Notes: generated from the letters alone by a model not told the origin. A stretch of DNA of 7,976 nt from Fibrobacteria bacterium GUT77 (GCA_001462255.1 LIUJ01000160.1:318-8293), one strand, 5' to 3'; positions 1 through 6,311 are shown, numbered from the stretch's first letter. Translations and numbers: made by a program.

Positions 1-114
1 TTGTTGCGCCGCCGGCGCGAAAGGTTGTTGTGCCGGTGGCGGCGGCGTGCTCCACGGTTGTTGCGCCGCCGGCGCGAAAGGTTGTTGTGCCGGAGGCGGC
101 GGCGCACCCCACGG
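1..114 (-). repeat. 57-bp coding tandem repeat in the mglA tail
   Basis: Two adjacent 57-bp units (1-57 and 58-114) differ at only four positions. A partial third unit (TTGTTGCGCCGG) starts at 115. The units are in frame with mglA, each encoding 19 residues rich in Pro, Ala and Gln (AQQPF and AQQPW motifs). The array is far more GC-rich than the rest of the window and runs into the left edge, so the copy number is unknown. Near-identity of the units suggests recent duplication or slippage. Confidence 0.9.
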
Positions 115-792
115 TTGTTGCGCCGGATACCCCGGCGCGGCCGGTGTCGGCGCGGGAGGGGGAGGCGCCGCCGCTTCGCCGCCGCGCGCGCCCGGAGCCG
201 AACGCGAATATTTTTTGTTCAGATAGTCTATGACAATCTTGCCGATTTGCTTAAGCGTGTCAAAAACACCCACGCCTTTGTAGGCAATACCTTCGCCCCA
301 GGGCAGATTGTACTTGTTGATGAGCCGGTTGAGTTCGTCGATGGGCAGAGCGTTCGGTAAGTCGCGCTTGTTGTATTGCAGGATGATGGGTACCGACTCC
401 CTTTGGTAGCCGTATTCCGCCAAGTTGTCCTCAAGGTTTTGGAAGCTCTCCAAATTTTCCTGAACCTTGTCGGCGCCGCTGTCGGCCACAAAGACCACGC
501 CGTCTACCCCGCGTAGCACGAGCTTCCGCGTGGCGTTGTAGTAGACCTGCCCCGGAACGGTATACAGCTGGAACTTGGTCGCGAACCCCTTGATCTTCCC
601 AAGGTCTAAAGGCAGGAAGTCGAAGAATAGGGTGCGATCGGTCTCAGTAGCCAGCGACACCATGTCGCTCTTGTGCTCCTGAGGCGTTTTTTTGTGGATC
701 ACCTGAAGATTGGTGGTCTTTCCGCTCAAACCCGGACCGTAATAAACGATTTTGACGCTTATTTGCCGGGTTGCATAATTGATTGACGCCAT
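1..792 (-). CDS. mglA: MglA-family small Ras-like GTPase with Pro/Ala/Gln-rich C-terminal extension (3' end beyond window)
   Basis: I read 264 codons from ATG at 792 down to position 1 with no stop, so the C-terminus is outside the window. Residues 1-195 match bacterial MglA closely: P-loop GPGLSGKT (19-26), TETDRTLFFDF (49-59), the MglA-type G3 motif TVPGQ (78-82) in place of Ras DTAGQ, and G4 NKRD (141-144). MglA proteins are cytoplasmic GTP switches that set cell polarity and control motility or surface machinery, usually with an MglB/Roadblock partner; none is visible here. Family members are normally about 195 residues. This one continues through a Gly/Ala linker (200-208) into a low-complexity tail of PPPPAQQPFAPAAQQPW-type repeats (about 209-264 and onward). 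A purine-rich AAGGG lies just upstream of the ATG. The gene follows the PATAN gene by 147 nt and may have its own promoter. GTPase identity is firm; the biological output is not known. Confidence 0.93.
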   Translation of the reverse strand, partial: MASINYATRQISVKIVYYGPGLSGKTTNLQVIHKKTPQEHKSDMVSLATETDRTLFFDFLPLDLGKIKGFATKFQLYTVPGQVYYNATRKLVLRGVDGVVFVADSGADKVQENLESFQNLEDNLAEYGYQRESVPIILQYNKRDLPNALPIDELNRLINKYNLPWGEGIAYKGVGVFDTLKQIGKIVIDYLNKKYSRSAPGARGGEAAAPPPPAPTPAAPGYPAQQPWGAPPPPAQQPFAPAAQQPWSTPPPPAQQPFAPAAQQ

Positions 793-879
793 GAAGCCGC
801 CCTTTTTGTTATTTAATACCTTGACGTTTTTTTGATGACACCATCCGATATATATGCGGGATGGCGCCTCCGTATATTG

Positions 880-916
880 TAATAATAATAAATGCGCACG
901 CATAATGCAAGCGCGC
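880..916 (-). terminator. Possible rho-independent terminator after the PATAN gene
   Basis: On the minus strand, GCGCGC (916-911) pairs with GTGCGC (899-894) through one G-U pair. An inner GCA/TGC stem closes a three-base loop, with a two-base bulge between the stems. The hairpin is followed by an A/T run (ATTTATTATTATTACA) rather than a clean T tract. A perfect 14-bp palindrome, ACCGAAATTTCGGT (918-931), lies just before it. The position, 24-46 nt past the PATAN stop, fits a terminator, but the imperfect tail could permit readthrough into mglA. Confidence 0.4.
882..910 (-). promoter_or_regulatory. Candidate sigma70-type promoter for mglA
   Basis: On the minus strand, TTGCAT (910-905) is followed after 17 nt by TATTAT (887-882). 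The -10 matches consensus at 5 of 6 positions and the -35 at only 3 of 6. Transcription would begin near 875, giving a leader of about 80 nt before the mglA ATG. The element overlaps a terminator-like hairpin, so it may be coincidental AT-rich sequence. Confidence 0.3.
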
Positions 917-939
917 GACCGAAATTTCGGTGACAACGG

Positions 940-2034
940 TTAACGCGCCGAAATCCGCCCGTAAATATCCGCCCGTCCGTATAAATCCCTATCCGTTAGA
1001 AATCCGGCTTTTTTGAGTTCCTTCGGATCGTCGCCTTGCCCCCCGATTACGGCCTTATACAAGAGCGACGCCCCCCGCACGGCGTCCGATTCCGATGTTT
1101 CTTTCAGTCGCCGTTGCTCAACGACATCGCGGTCATACGTCCCCGCGTCCAACTTGGGTAGCAGAAATATTCGAAAAAAGACGAAAAAAGCGACAAACAC
1201 CGCCGCCACGGCCGCCGCCGCCAACGAATTGAGAAACGTAGCCCTAAGTACCGACGCGACCTCCGCCTCCTTGCGAGCAAGCGCCGCCTTAATGGATTCC
1301 GAGTAATGTTGTTGCATAGCCGTTATGCGCTGAGCTTGCAACAAAAAATTTATAGACTCATAGACCTTATACTCGCAAAGACAGCACGATTTTTTGATAC
1401 TCTTGACGGTACGGCTTCCGTCAAGCAAACCGAATATGTATTCCTCCGGCGCGGTCGCGATGTCGATTTCGCTAGGGGGAATCTCGCTACCGGCCGAGTT
1501 GGGGGCCTGGGCGAAGACCATATCCTCGGTTATGTAATCTCGCATACGCGCCCACTCGTCGACGCGGCGCATACCTTCCATTATGATGTTCTCGGCGGAT
1601 ATGGTGACGACCCCGCAGGCAATGGCGGACACGCTACCGACCGAGTTGAACTTGTAGGTACCCTCATTCCAGGTCAAAAGGCTACAACAGATATCCTCAA
1701 CGAACGATCCGGCAAAACCCTTGAGTTCCGACGCTGTCAAAAGATTGCGCTCAATAAGAGCGGCCGACAACGCGCTAAGGTCGCCGGTGTGGGCGTTGAA
1801 AATCGGGCTCAGTTGCTCCGGCGTTTTGCGCTTTATATCAATCAAGTAATTGAACAGTTTACCGGTAAGACTGTCGTCGCCGTCTTCCCCGCCGACGATG
1901 GCCCCCTCCTTAAAAACAATCAAAGCCTCGCGTCTTCCGCTTTCGAGATCGAGGCGACCGGTAATCCTCTGTTGCGTCAGAAGATTGAAAACATCGGCGA
2001 GAATAAATTCTTTCAACGTTCCGTTTAAAACCAT
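940..2034 (-). CDS. PATAN (DUF4388) domain membrane protein with short pseudopilin-like periplasmic tail
   Basis: This gene encodes 364 residues from ATG at 2034, with AAGGATAGGTG just upstream as a good ribosome binding site; that site overlaps the stop of the preceding TPR gene (13-nt gap). Residues 1-130 fit the PATAN/DUF4388 pattern (LNGTLKEF, LADVFNLL, ITGRLDL, IVFKEGAIVGG), a proposed interaction domain also found in PatA-type regulators. Residues about 196-240 (EEYIFGLLDG, VYESINFLL) look like the winged-helix-like segment often seen in DUF4388 proteins. A single membrane helix spans about 267-292 with Arg/Lys on its N-terminal side, predicting a cytoplasmic N-terminus. The exported tail (295-364) has a pattern like the C-terminal half of GspG-type pseudopilins (DPKELKKAGFLTDRDLYGR). 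No enzyme motif is visible. Its place between a TPR membrane protein and an MglA GTPase suggests it links cytoplasmic signalling to the envelope, which is inference. Confidence 0.85.
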   Translation of the reverse strand: MVLNGTLKEFILADVFNLLTQQRITGRLDLESGRREALIVFKEGAIVGGEDGDDSLTGKLFNYLIDIKRKTPEQLSPIFNAHTGDLSALSAALIERNLLTASELKGFAGSFVEDICCSLLTWNEGTYKFNSVGSVSAIACGVVTISAENIIMEGMRRVDEWARMRDYITEDMVFAQAPNSAGSEIPPSEIDIATAPEEYIFGLLDGSRTVKSIKKSCCLCEYKVYESINFLLQAQRITAMQQHYSESIKAALARKEAEVASVLRATFLNSLAAAAVAAVFVAFFVFFRIFLLPKLDAGTYDRDVVEQRRLKETSESDAVRGASLLYKAVIGGQGDDPKELKKAGFLTDRDLYGRADIYGRISAR

Positions 2035-2047
2035 TTTTCACCTATCC

Positions 2048-4204
2048 TTATTTGGCCTTAATTGACATTTTTGCCCTATTTTTCATAGTAGCCGCAAGCA
2101 CAAAGCATTGCTTGAAAAACGCTAAAACATTGTACGACAACAACACCGGTACGCAGTAAATCGGGTCTATGACGGCGACGCTCGGATAGTAGGTGTGAAA
2201 CGTGATTGCGCAATAACAGGCGGCAAAGACAGCGCTCGTTATAAGTATCGTTACCGCCGGCTTGAAAAGCGTTTCCCCTTTGTAAAGCGCCCCCGCACCG
2301 GGGATTGCTATTCCCAAGAAAAATCTGGTGAAATCTTTTCGCAATATCGCCTTATCCTGACAGACCCGCTGGAGGTTGTACATAGTCGCGGCGTCGTTGT
2401 GCGAATCTATGCTCTTCTTGTAGCAAACGCTGCATATCGTCCCTTTGCGACACCTCCTGCAGAGCAATCGCCCGCAGATACGGCAGGTAAAATATTTTTT
2501 GGCCTTTGATTCTTGTTTCCACACCGTGGAGTAGAGGCATATAAACACCAGCATCAAAACGGCGGAGGCGCCGAAAGCGACCAAAGGGTTGAGGCCGAAG
2601 TAAGTTTTGCCGTTGTTTAATTGCAACAACTCGAGCGGGTCGGCTATGAATATGCGGCTCCAAAAATAGAGCGGGGTGAGCGTAGGTTGTATGATCCGGC
2701 GTAGCGGCGGAACGTCGTCCTGAAAGTAACGGGCATTGGCGCGCATGTGCCCGCCCACCAGTCCGGCGTCTATATTGGCCGCTTCGCTTATCATGTCCGG
2801 CGCGGTAAAACCCCCGTCGTCCGCGTAGGCTTGAGCCAAGTTGAACTTAGCCTCCGCCGACCTCGGATTGTTTTTTAACACGGCGCCGTAGTATTGCTTC
2901 ATACCGTCGATATCATCGGTCAAAAAGGCGTGATTACCTGCGTACAGTAGGGCCAACGGGTCGTCCGGAGCAAGGTACAGCGCTTTGTCTATAGCGTCGG
3001 ATTTTGCCCCGTAGTTCTCGCTCTTGGTAACGCATACGGCAAGCGTAAGTTCTGCGGCGCGGTTGTCCGGTCTTTTGGACAGGTTTGTTCTCGCAAGGTC
3101 GTATAGACCCTTTGAGTAACCCTCGCGTATCGAGCGATCAAGCAATACGGCGGGGGAGTCCCGGCGTATGTTGCGGCTCAAAAAACCGTCTACAAGGAAG
3201 TTGAGCGGGCTTACGGTCAGAATCGCGCATGCGAATAAGAGCAACTTCTTTTCCTTCGCGTTCATAAATCTGCAAGTTAAGAAAGCGATTATCCAAAGCG
3301 CGGGCACAACGGCGGCAATAAGCGTCGCGAGGACTATAACGACACTCGCGGTCGTGCGGGCGCGCGGAGAGGCCCCGCCTAAAAGCGTGTCCGCTATAGG
3401 GTGTACGCCTTGCGGCAGATACTTGACCGTGAAGACGGCAAAAATCGCGCACGCGAAGATAAAGATCGTCGCGGCCAAAAAACGATATGTCCAACAGAGA
3501 AACGTAACTTGCGCGCGCCATGAGGTTGTGAGGAGGTTAGACGCCTCCGCGATAAAATCCGGGATGGCGGCGATCATATTGTCGATTTTGTCCGGAAAGC
3601 CGATAGTCCCCTTTTTGTAGAGCCACCAGCACTGATTTTTATCGAAGCGTCTCGACGCCGCGTAGCAGTATTCCGCCGCGGTCGGATCGGATTTCGTCAG
3701 TTTGTTTCCAAAGATGAGCAATTGTTGAGAGAGTAGGGGAGCGGACGAACCGCCCACGGCGAGTATGTACGCCTCAATCGCGTCAAAGCATTCGTCCGCG
3801 AATCCGGTGTGTCCGCCGCGTATGAATTCCAACGCAAGTAGCCACAAAGTCCCGGGCGCGGTTACCGCCGCTTGCGCCGCTTGCACGGCTTCCCCGAAAA
3901 AACGATCGCGTAAATCGCCATCGCTCGCGACCCCGCTGATGTAACGGTACCACGGGCTTCCGCCCTTACGCGCGGCGTCAAGACGCTTCCTAAAGTCTCC
4001 GTCTCCGTTGTTTTCCAACCATTGTTCAAGAACGGGAAGCGCTTCCGTCGACAATTCCAATCTTTCCAAAAACTCATCGCGTTGGACAAGCGCGTCCTCA
4101 ATTTCAACTGACAAAAACTGTGATGCTCTTACCGCCGTAGGCGCGACGCACACAAGCGCCGCTACGGCCGCAAGCCATCCGAAAACGCGAGTTCCTCGGA
4201 TCAC
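2048..4204 (-). CDS. Membrane protein with signal peptide, TPR repeats and six-cysteine zinc-type module
   Basis: This gene encodes 718 residues from a GTG start at 4204, one nucleotide after the rpsT stop, which suggests translational coupling; the local ribosome binding site (GGGAA) is weak. The GTG is preferred because it gives a proper signal peptide (residues 1-27, basic start, hydrophobic core, cleavage-like AVRA-S). Next come an alpha-helical region (about 28-235), membrane helices near 238-260, 285-311 and 320-338, and TPR-like helices (about 380-480, with motifs such as AIDKALYLAPDDPLALLYAG and AEAKFNLAQAYAD). A further membrane helix lies at 540-560. Six cysteines then follow in a CX2CX4CX2CX5CX2C pattern (C574, C577, C582, C585, C591, C594), likely binding zinc. 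The C-terminal part has the motif IPGAGALYKGE (634-644) and two helices (about 648-670 and 680-703). I cannot assign a function. Positive-inside signals conflict across the TPR region, so topology is uncertain. A scaffold role with the adjacent PATAN protein is inference. Confidence 0.85.
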   Translation of the reverse strand: MIRGTRVFGWLAAVAALVCVAPTAVRASQFLSVEIEDALVQRDEFLERLELSTEALPVLEQWLENNGDGDFRKRLDAARKGGSPWYRYISGVASDGDLRDRFFGEAVQAAQAAVTAPGTLWLLALEFIRGGHTGFADECFDAIEAYILAVGGSSAPLLSQQLLIFGNKLTKSDPTAAEYCYAASRRFDKNQCWWLYKKGTIGFPDKIDNMIAAIPDFIAEASNLLTTSWRAQVTFLCWTYRFLAATIFIFACAIFAVFTVKYLPQGVHPIADTLLGGASPRARTTASVVIVLATLIAAVVPALWIIAFLTCRFMNAKEKKLLLFACAILTVSPLNFLVDGFLSRNIRRDSPAVLLDRSIREGYSKGLYDLARTNLSKRPDNRAAELTLAVCVTKSENYGAKSDAIDKALYLAPDDPLALLYAGNHAFLTDDIDGMKQYYGAVLKNNPRSAEAKFNLAQAYADDGGFTAPDMISEAANIDAGLVGGHMRANARYFQDDVPPLRRIIQPTLTPLYFWSRIFIADPLELLQLNNGKTYFGLNPLVAFGASAVLMLVFICLYSTVWKQESKAKKYFTCRICGRLLCRRCRKGTICSVCYKKSIDSHNDAATMYNLQRVCQDKAILRKDFTRFFLGIAIPGAGALYKGETLFKPAVTILITSAVFAACYCAITFHTYYPSVAVIDPIYCVPVLLSYNVLAFFKQCFVLAATMKNRAKMSIKAK

Positions 4205-4205
4205 G

Positions 4206-4463
4206 TCATTTCCCGATTTTGTTCACCAAAATATTCAAGCGAGACTTTTGGTTGGACGCCTTATTTTTGTGGATTAGCCCTGTCTTAACGCTTTTGTCCA
4301 AAACGGAGACCGCCGTCCTAAGCGCACTCTGCGCCCCTTCCGGCGTTGTAGCCTCAACCACGCGGCGGATAGCCGTCTTAACGCGGGATTTGTTGGCGTG
4401 ATTGACGATGTGGGATTTCTTACTGGTGCGGACACGCTTTTCCACGGATTTGTGCCGTTGCAT
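4206..4463 (-). CDS. rpsT: Small ribosomal subunit protein bS20
   Basis: The 85-residue basic protein has the length and composition of bS20, a primary 16S rRNA-binding protein that helps assemble the 30S subunit body. The start MQRHKSVEKRVRTSKKSH fits the N-terminal rRNA-binding helix, and GLIHKNKASNQKSRL near residues 62-76 is the hallmark C-terminal motif (GLIHKNKA in E. coli S20). ATG at 4463 is preceded by AAGGAGA, the strongest ribosome binding site among the genes outside the rnf operon. It is the first gene after a 146-nt intergenic region with promoter-like elements. Its stop is one nucleotide from the GTG of the TPR membrane protein gene, so it probably drives expression of that gene and the PATAN gene. 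Confidence 0.97.
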   Translation of the reverse strand: MQRHKSVEKRVRTSKKSHIVNHANKSRVKTAIRRVVEATTPEGAQSALRTAVSVLDKSVKTGLIHKNKASNQKSRLNILVNKIGK

Positions 4464-4539
4464 ATTACATACTCTCCTTATGGTTTTTTAAAAGTTCAAG
4501 AGACAGCGGTATCAACGTAGCGTTAATACACACTGTATA

Positions 4540-4568
4540 AATATATACGATTTACCGACGATAAACAA
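4540..4568 (-). promoter_or_regulatory. Candidate rpsT promoter (proximal)
   Basis: On the minus strand, TTGTTT (4568-4563) and TATATT (4545-4540) are separated by 17 nt. The -10 matches at 5 of 6 positions and the -35 at 3 of 6. Transcription from about 4533 would leave a leader of about 70 nt before rpsT. This is a pattern match only. Confidence 0.35.
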
Positions 4569-4602
4569 CACGCGGTAGAAAATAATACATTGCGCGGTAA
4601 AA
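4566..4602. repeat. Imperfect direct repeat upstream of rpsT
   Basis: CGCGGTA occurs at 4571-4577 and again at 4593-4599, a 22-bp period close to two helical turns. The match extends to CA-N3-CGCGGTA-N-AA (11 of 15 positions). The copies flank the region between the two candidate -35 elements, so they could be an operator, but the function is unknown. Confidence 0.35.
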
Positions 4603-4607
4603 GTCAA
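4579..4607 (-). promoter_or_regulatory. Candidate rpsT promoter (distal)
   Basis: TTGACT (4607-4602, 5 of 6 matches) is followed after 17 nt by TATTTT (4584-4579, 4 of 6). A better -10, TATTAT, sits at a too-short 14-nt spacing. The -35 begins three bases after the rnfB stop codon. No convincing terminator separates rnfB from rpsT, so readthrough from the rnf operon is possible. Confidence 0.35.
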
Positions 4608-4609
4608 AC

Positions 4610-5644
4610 TCAACCGGTTGAGGTATTTCTCTGCCTCTTATTACGTTCAACCGCGTCGTAACCCAACCCACCCCAAAGCGATATGGCCCGCGACGCGCAG
4701 TTATTCAGGCAGTTTCCGCAACCTATGCACCTATCCTTATTGATAACGTGGCGTTGTCCCGGCGTTCCGGTGATGACGTTCTTCATTGGGCAGACCTCGG
4801 CGCACTTGCCGCAACCGACGCACTTGGTATCAATGTTTGCCTTGGGACGCCCCTTAACGAGGTCCATGTAGCACTTGGCGGGACACTTCGCGTGCGCGAT
4901 GATGAATATTTCTTCCGTGGAGTAGTCAAGCACCGGTAAGTTATTTTCGATGGCTATCGCTCCGGACAGCGTTGCTTTCGCGCATACAGTGCAGGCCGTG
5001 CAACCCACGGTGCAGTAGCGTCGAACGAGCCTGCCCTTGTCGTGGTTTGAGCAAGCCAAGTAAACCTTGTGTACGCTGGGTATGAGCGAGATTACCTTGC
5101 GCGGGCAGGCCGCAACGCACTTCCCGCAACCGCAACACTTTTCGTGGTTGACTACCGCCAGCCCGTTTTGGTTTACGGTTATGGCGTCAAAAAGACAAGC
5201 CTTAACGCAACTGCCCAATCCCAAACATCCGTCGGGGCAAACCTTTGACCCGTTGCCCGTGAGAGTGGCGGCGTGGCAGTCCCGTATTCCATTGTATATG
5301 GAACGGTCCATGGCTTCCCGTTTTCCACCCCGGCAATGCACGACGGCTTTCATGGGATCAGCCGCTATCGCCGAGACGCCTAAAATGTCCCCGATATTGA
5401 CGGCTACCTTCTCACCGCCCGGAATACACCCGCCCGGTTGCGCCCGCCCCTCCACCACAGCCTTGGCAAACGCGGCGCATCCCGGAAGCCCGCAAGCCCC
5501 GCAGTTGGCGTTGGGCAGTATCTCCTGCACACGCGAAATGTTGGGATCAATGAAGACCTTAAGAGTTTTTGAGGCAATGGCAAGCCCCACCCCAAAAAAG
5601 AGGCCCACGCCGCCAACAACCATTATAGGCAAAAATATGTCCAT
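4610..5644 (-). CDS. rnfB: Rnf complex iron-sulfur subunit B, long form
   Basis: The 344-residue RnfB is the electron entry subunit, passing electrons from reduced ferredoxin into the membrane complex. An N-terminal anchor (about 5-25) precedes a PF04060-type [4Fe-4S] motif (C48, C51, C56, C73; NCGACGLPGC). A first ferredoxin pair uses C136/C140/C146/C150 and C170/C173/C176/C180. A second pair follows: motif one keeps C215, C218 and C221 but has T225 where the fourth cysteine is expected; motif two keeps only the final CP cysteine, C254, with E244, F247 and A250 at the other three positions. The C-terminal ferredoxin pair looks intact (C275/278/281/285 and C306/309/312/316). Proteobacterial RnfB is near 190 residues, so this is the longer type found in acetogens and clostridia. 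ATG at 5644 follows TAAGGATTGGGG, 52 nt after rnfA. The start gives the expected membrane anchor. Confidence 0.96.
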   Translation of the reverse strand: MDIFLPIMVVGGVGLFFGVGLAIASKTLKVFIDPNISRVQEILPNANCGACGLPGCAAFAKAVVEGRAQPGGCIPGGEKVAVNIGDILGVSAIAADPMKAVVHCRGGKREAMDRSIYNGIRDCHAATLTGNGSKVCPDGCLGLGSCVKACLFDAITVNQNGLAVVNHEKCCGCGKCVAACPRKVISLIPSVHKVYLACSNHDKGRLVRRYCTVGCTACTVCAKATLSGAIAIENNLPVLDYSTEEIFIIAHAKCPAKCYMDLVKGRPKANIDTKCVGCGKCAEVCPMKNVITGTPGQRHVINKDRCIGCGNCLNNCASRAISLWGGLGYDAVERNKRQRNTSTG

Positions 5645-5666
5645 AGCGCCCCAATCCTTAATTTAT

Positions 5667-5695
5667 AATCAATATCGGTTGACAACAATCAATAT
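5667..5695. repeat. 9-bp direct repeat in the rnfA-rnfB gap
   Basis: AATCAATAT occurs at 5667-5675 and 5687-5695, a 20-bp period, flanking the sequence CGGTTGACAAC. On the minus strand a TATAAA (just before the rnfB ribosome binding site) could act as a -10, but no -35 at good spacing supports a promoter. Function is unknown. Confidence 0.35.
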
Positions 5696-5696
5696 G

Positions 5697-6311
5697 TCAC
5701 TTAAAGAACGAAAGTCCGGAAAACCCCAAAAAGGCCAAAGCCATAAGCCCCGCCGAGATGAACGCGATTGGTAGCCCGTCGAGCGATTTCGGTATATCGG
5801 CCAACTCAAGCCGTTCCCGCAAACCCGCCATCAACACTAACGCCAACGTAAACCCGATACCGGAAGCCGCCCCGTTGACCGCGCTTTCCACAAAAGAATA
5901 CTCCGCCCCCGAAAAAACGTTTACGCCGGTGTTGATGATCGCCACCCCTAAAATAGCGCAGTTGGTGGTGATGAGCGGCAGATAGATACCCAACGAATCG
6001 TACAAAGCCGGAGTAAACTTTTGCAACACCATCTCCAAAAGTTGCACAAGCGAGGCGATGACCAAGATGAAGACTATTGTCCGCAAATACTCCACACCCA
6101 TACCGATAAGTATCGCCTTGTTGATCCACCAGGTAAACATGGAAGCCACCGTCATCACGAAGATAACGGCCATTCCCATGCCCGTGGCGCTCGACAGCTT
6201 CTTAGATACGCCGAAAAACGGGCATAAACCCAAGAAACGCGCCAACACGAAGTTTTGGATCAACACCGCCGCTATGGATATTTGTATGATACCCGTTAAA
6301 CCGTTAGTCAT
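5697..6311 (-). CDS. rnfA: Rnf complex membrane subunit A
   Basis: RnfA is a 204-residue inner-membrane protein of about six helices, homologous to NqrE. With RnfE it forms the pseudosymmetric membrane core that carries electrons across the bilayer through a shared [2Fe-2S] cluster. The two conserved half-sites are present: LARFLGLCPFFGVS with C30, and TTNCAILGVAIIN with C118, the expected cluster ligands. Length is typical for the family. Its ATG at 6311 overlaps the rnfE stop as ATGA, so the two are translationally coupled. Confidence 0.97.
   Translation of the reverse strand: MTNGLTGIIQISIAAVLIQNFVLARFLGLCPFFGVSKKLSSATGMGMAVIFVMTVASMFTWWINKAILIGMGVEYLRTIVFILVIASLVQLLEMVLQKFTPALYDSLGIYLPLITTNCAILGVAIINTGVNVFSGAEYSFVESAVNGAASGIGFTLALVLMAGLRERLELADIPKSLDGLPIAFISAGLMALAFLGFSGLSFFK

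Noticed and set aside
1..131. CRISPR-like repeat array
   Set aside because: The units are directly adjacent without unique spacers and are in frame inside mglA, so this is a coding tandem repeat.
1..360. Arg-rich plus-strand open frame
   Set aside because: It is the reverse reading of the GC-rich mglA tail repeats; the Arg/Leu composition follows from the repeat.
841..864. CCATCC/GGATGG inverted repeat in the mglA leader
   Set aside because: Six-base stem with a 12-base loop and no T tract on the coding strand; too weak to call a terminator or riboswitch.
1306..2028. 240-codon open frame on the plus strand
   Set aside because: It lies fully antisense to the PATAN gene, which has clear domain patterns and a ribosome binding site; the plus-strand product resembles no family I recognise.
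3168..3620. 150-codon plus-strand open frame
   Set aside because: Antisense to the membrane-helix region of the TPR gene, with no recognisable family; treated as a shadow.
4611..4620. CAACCGGTTG palindrome at the rnfB stop as a terminator
   Set aside because: Only ten bases with no room for a loop, and not followed by a T tract.
5067..5774. 235-codon open frame on the plus strand
   Set aside because: Antisense to rnfB and the end of rnfA, both unambiguous; no recognisable protein family.
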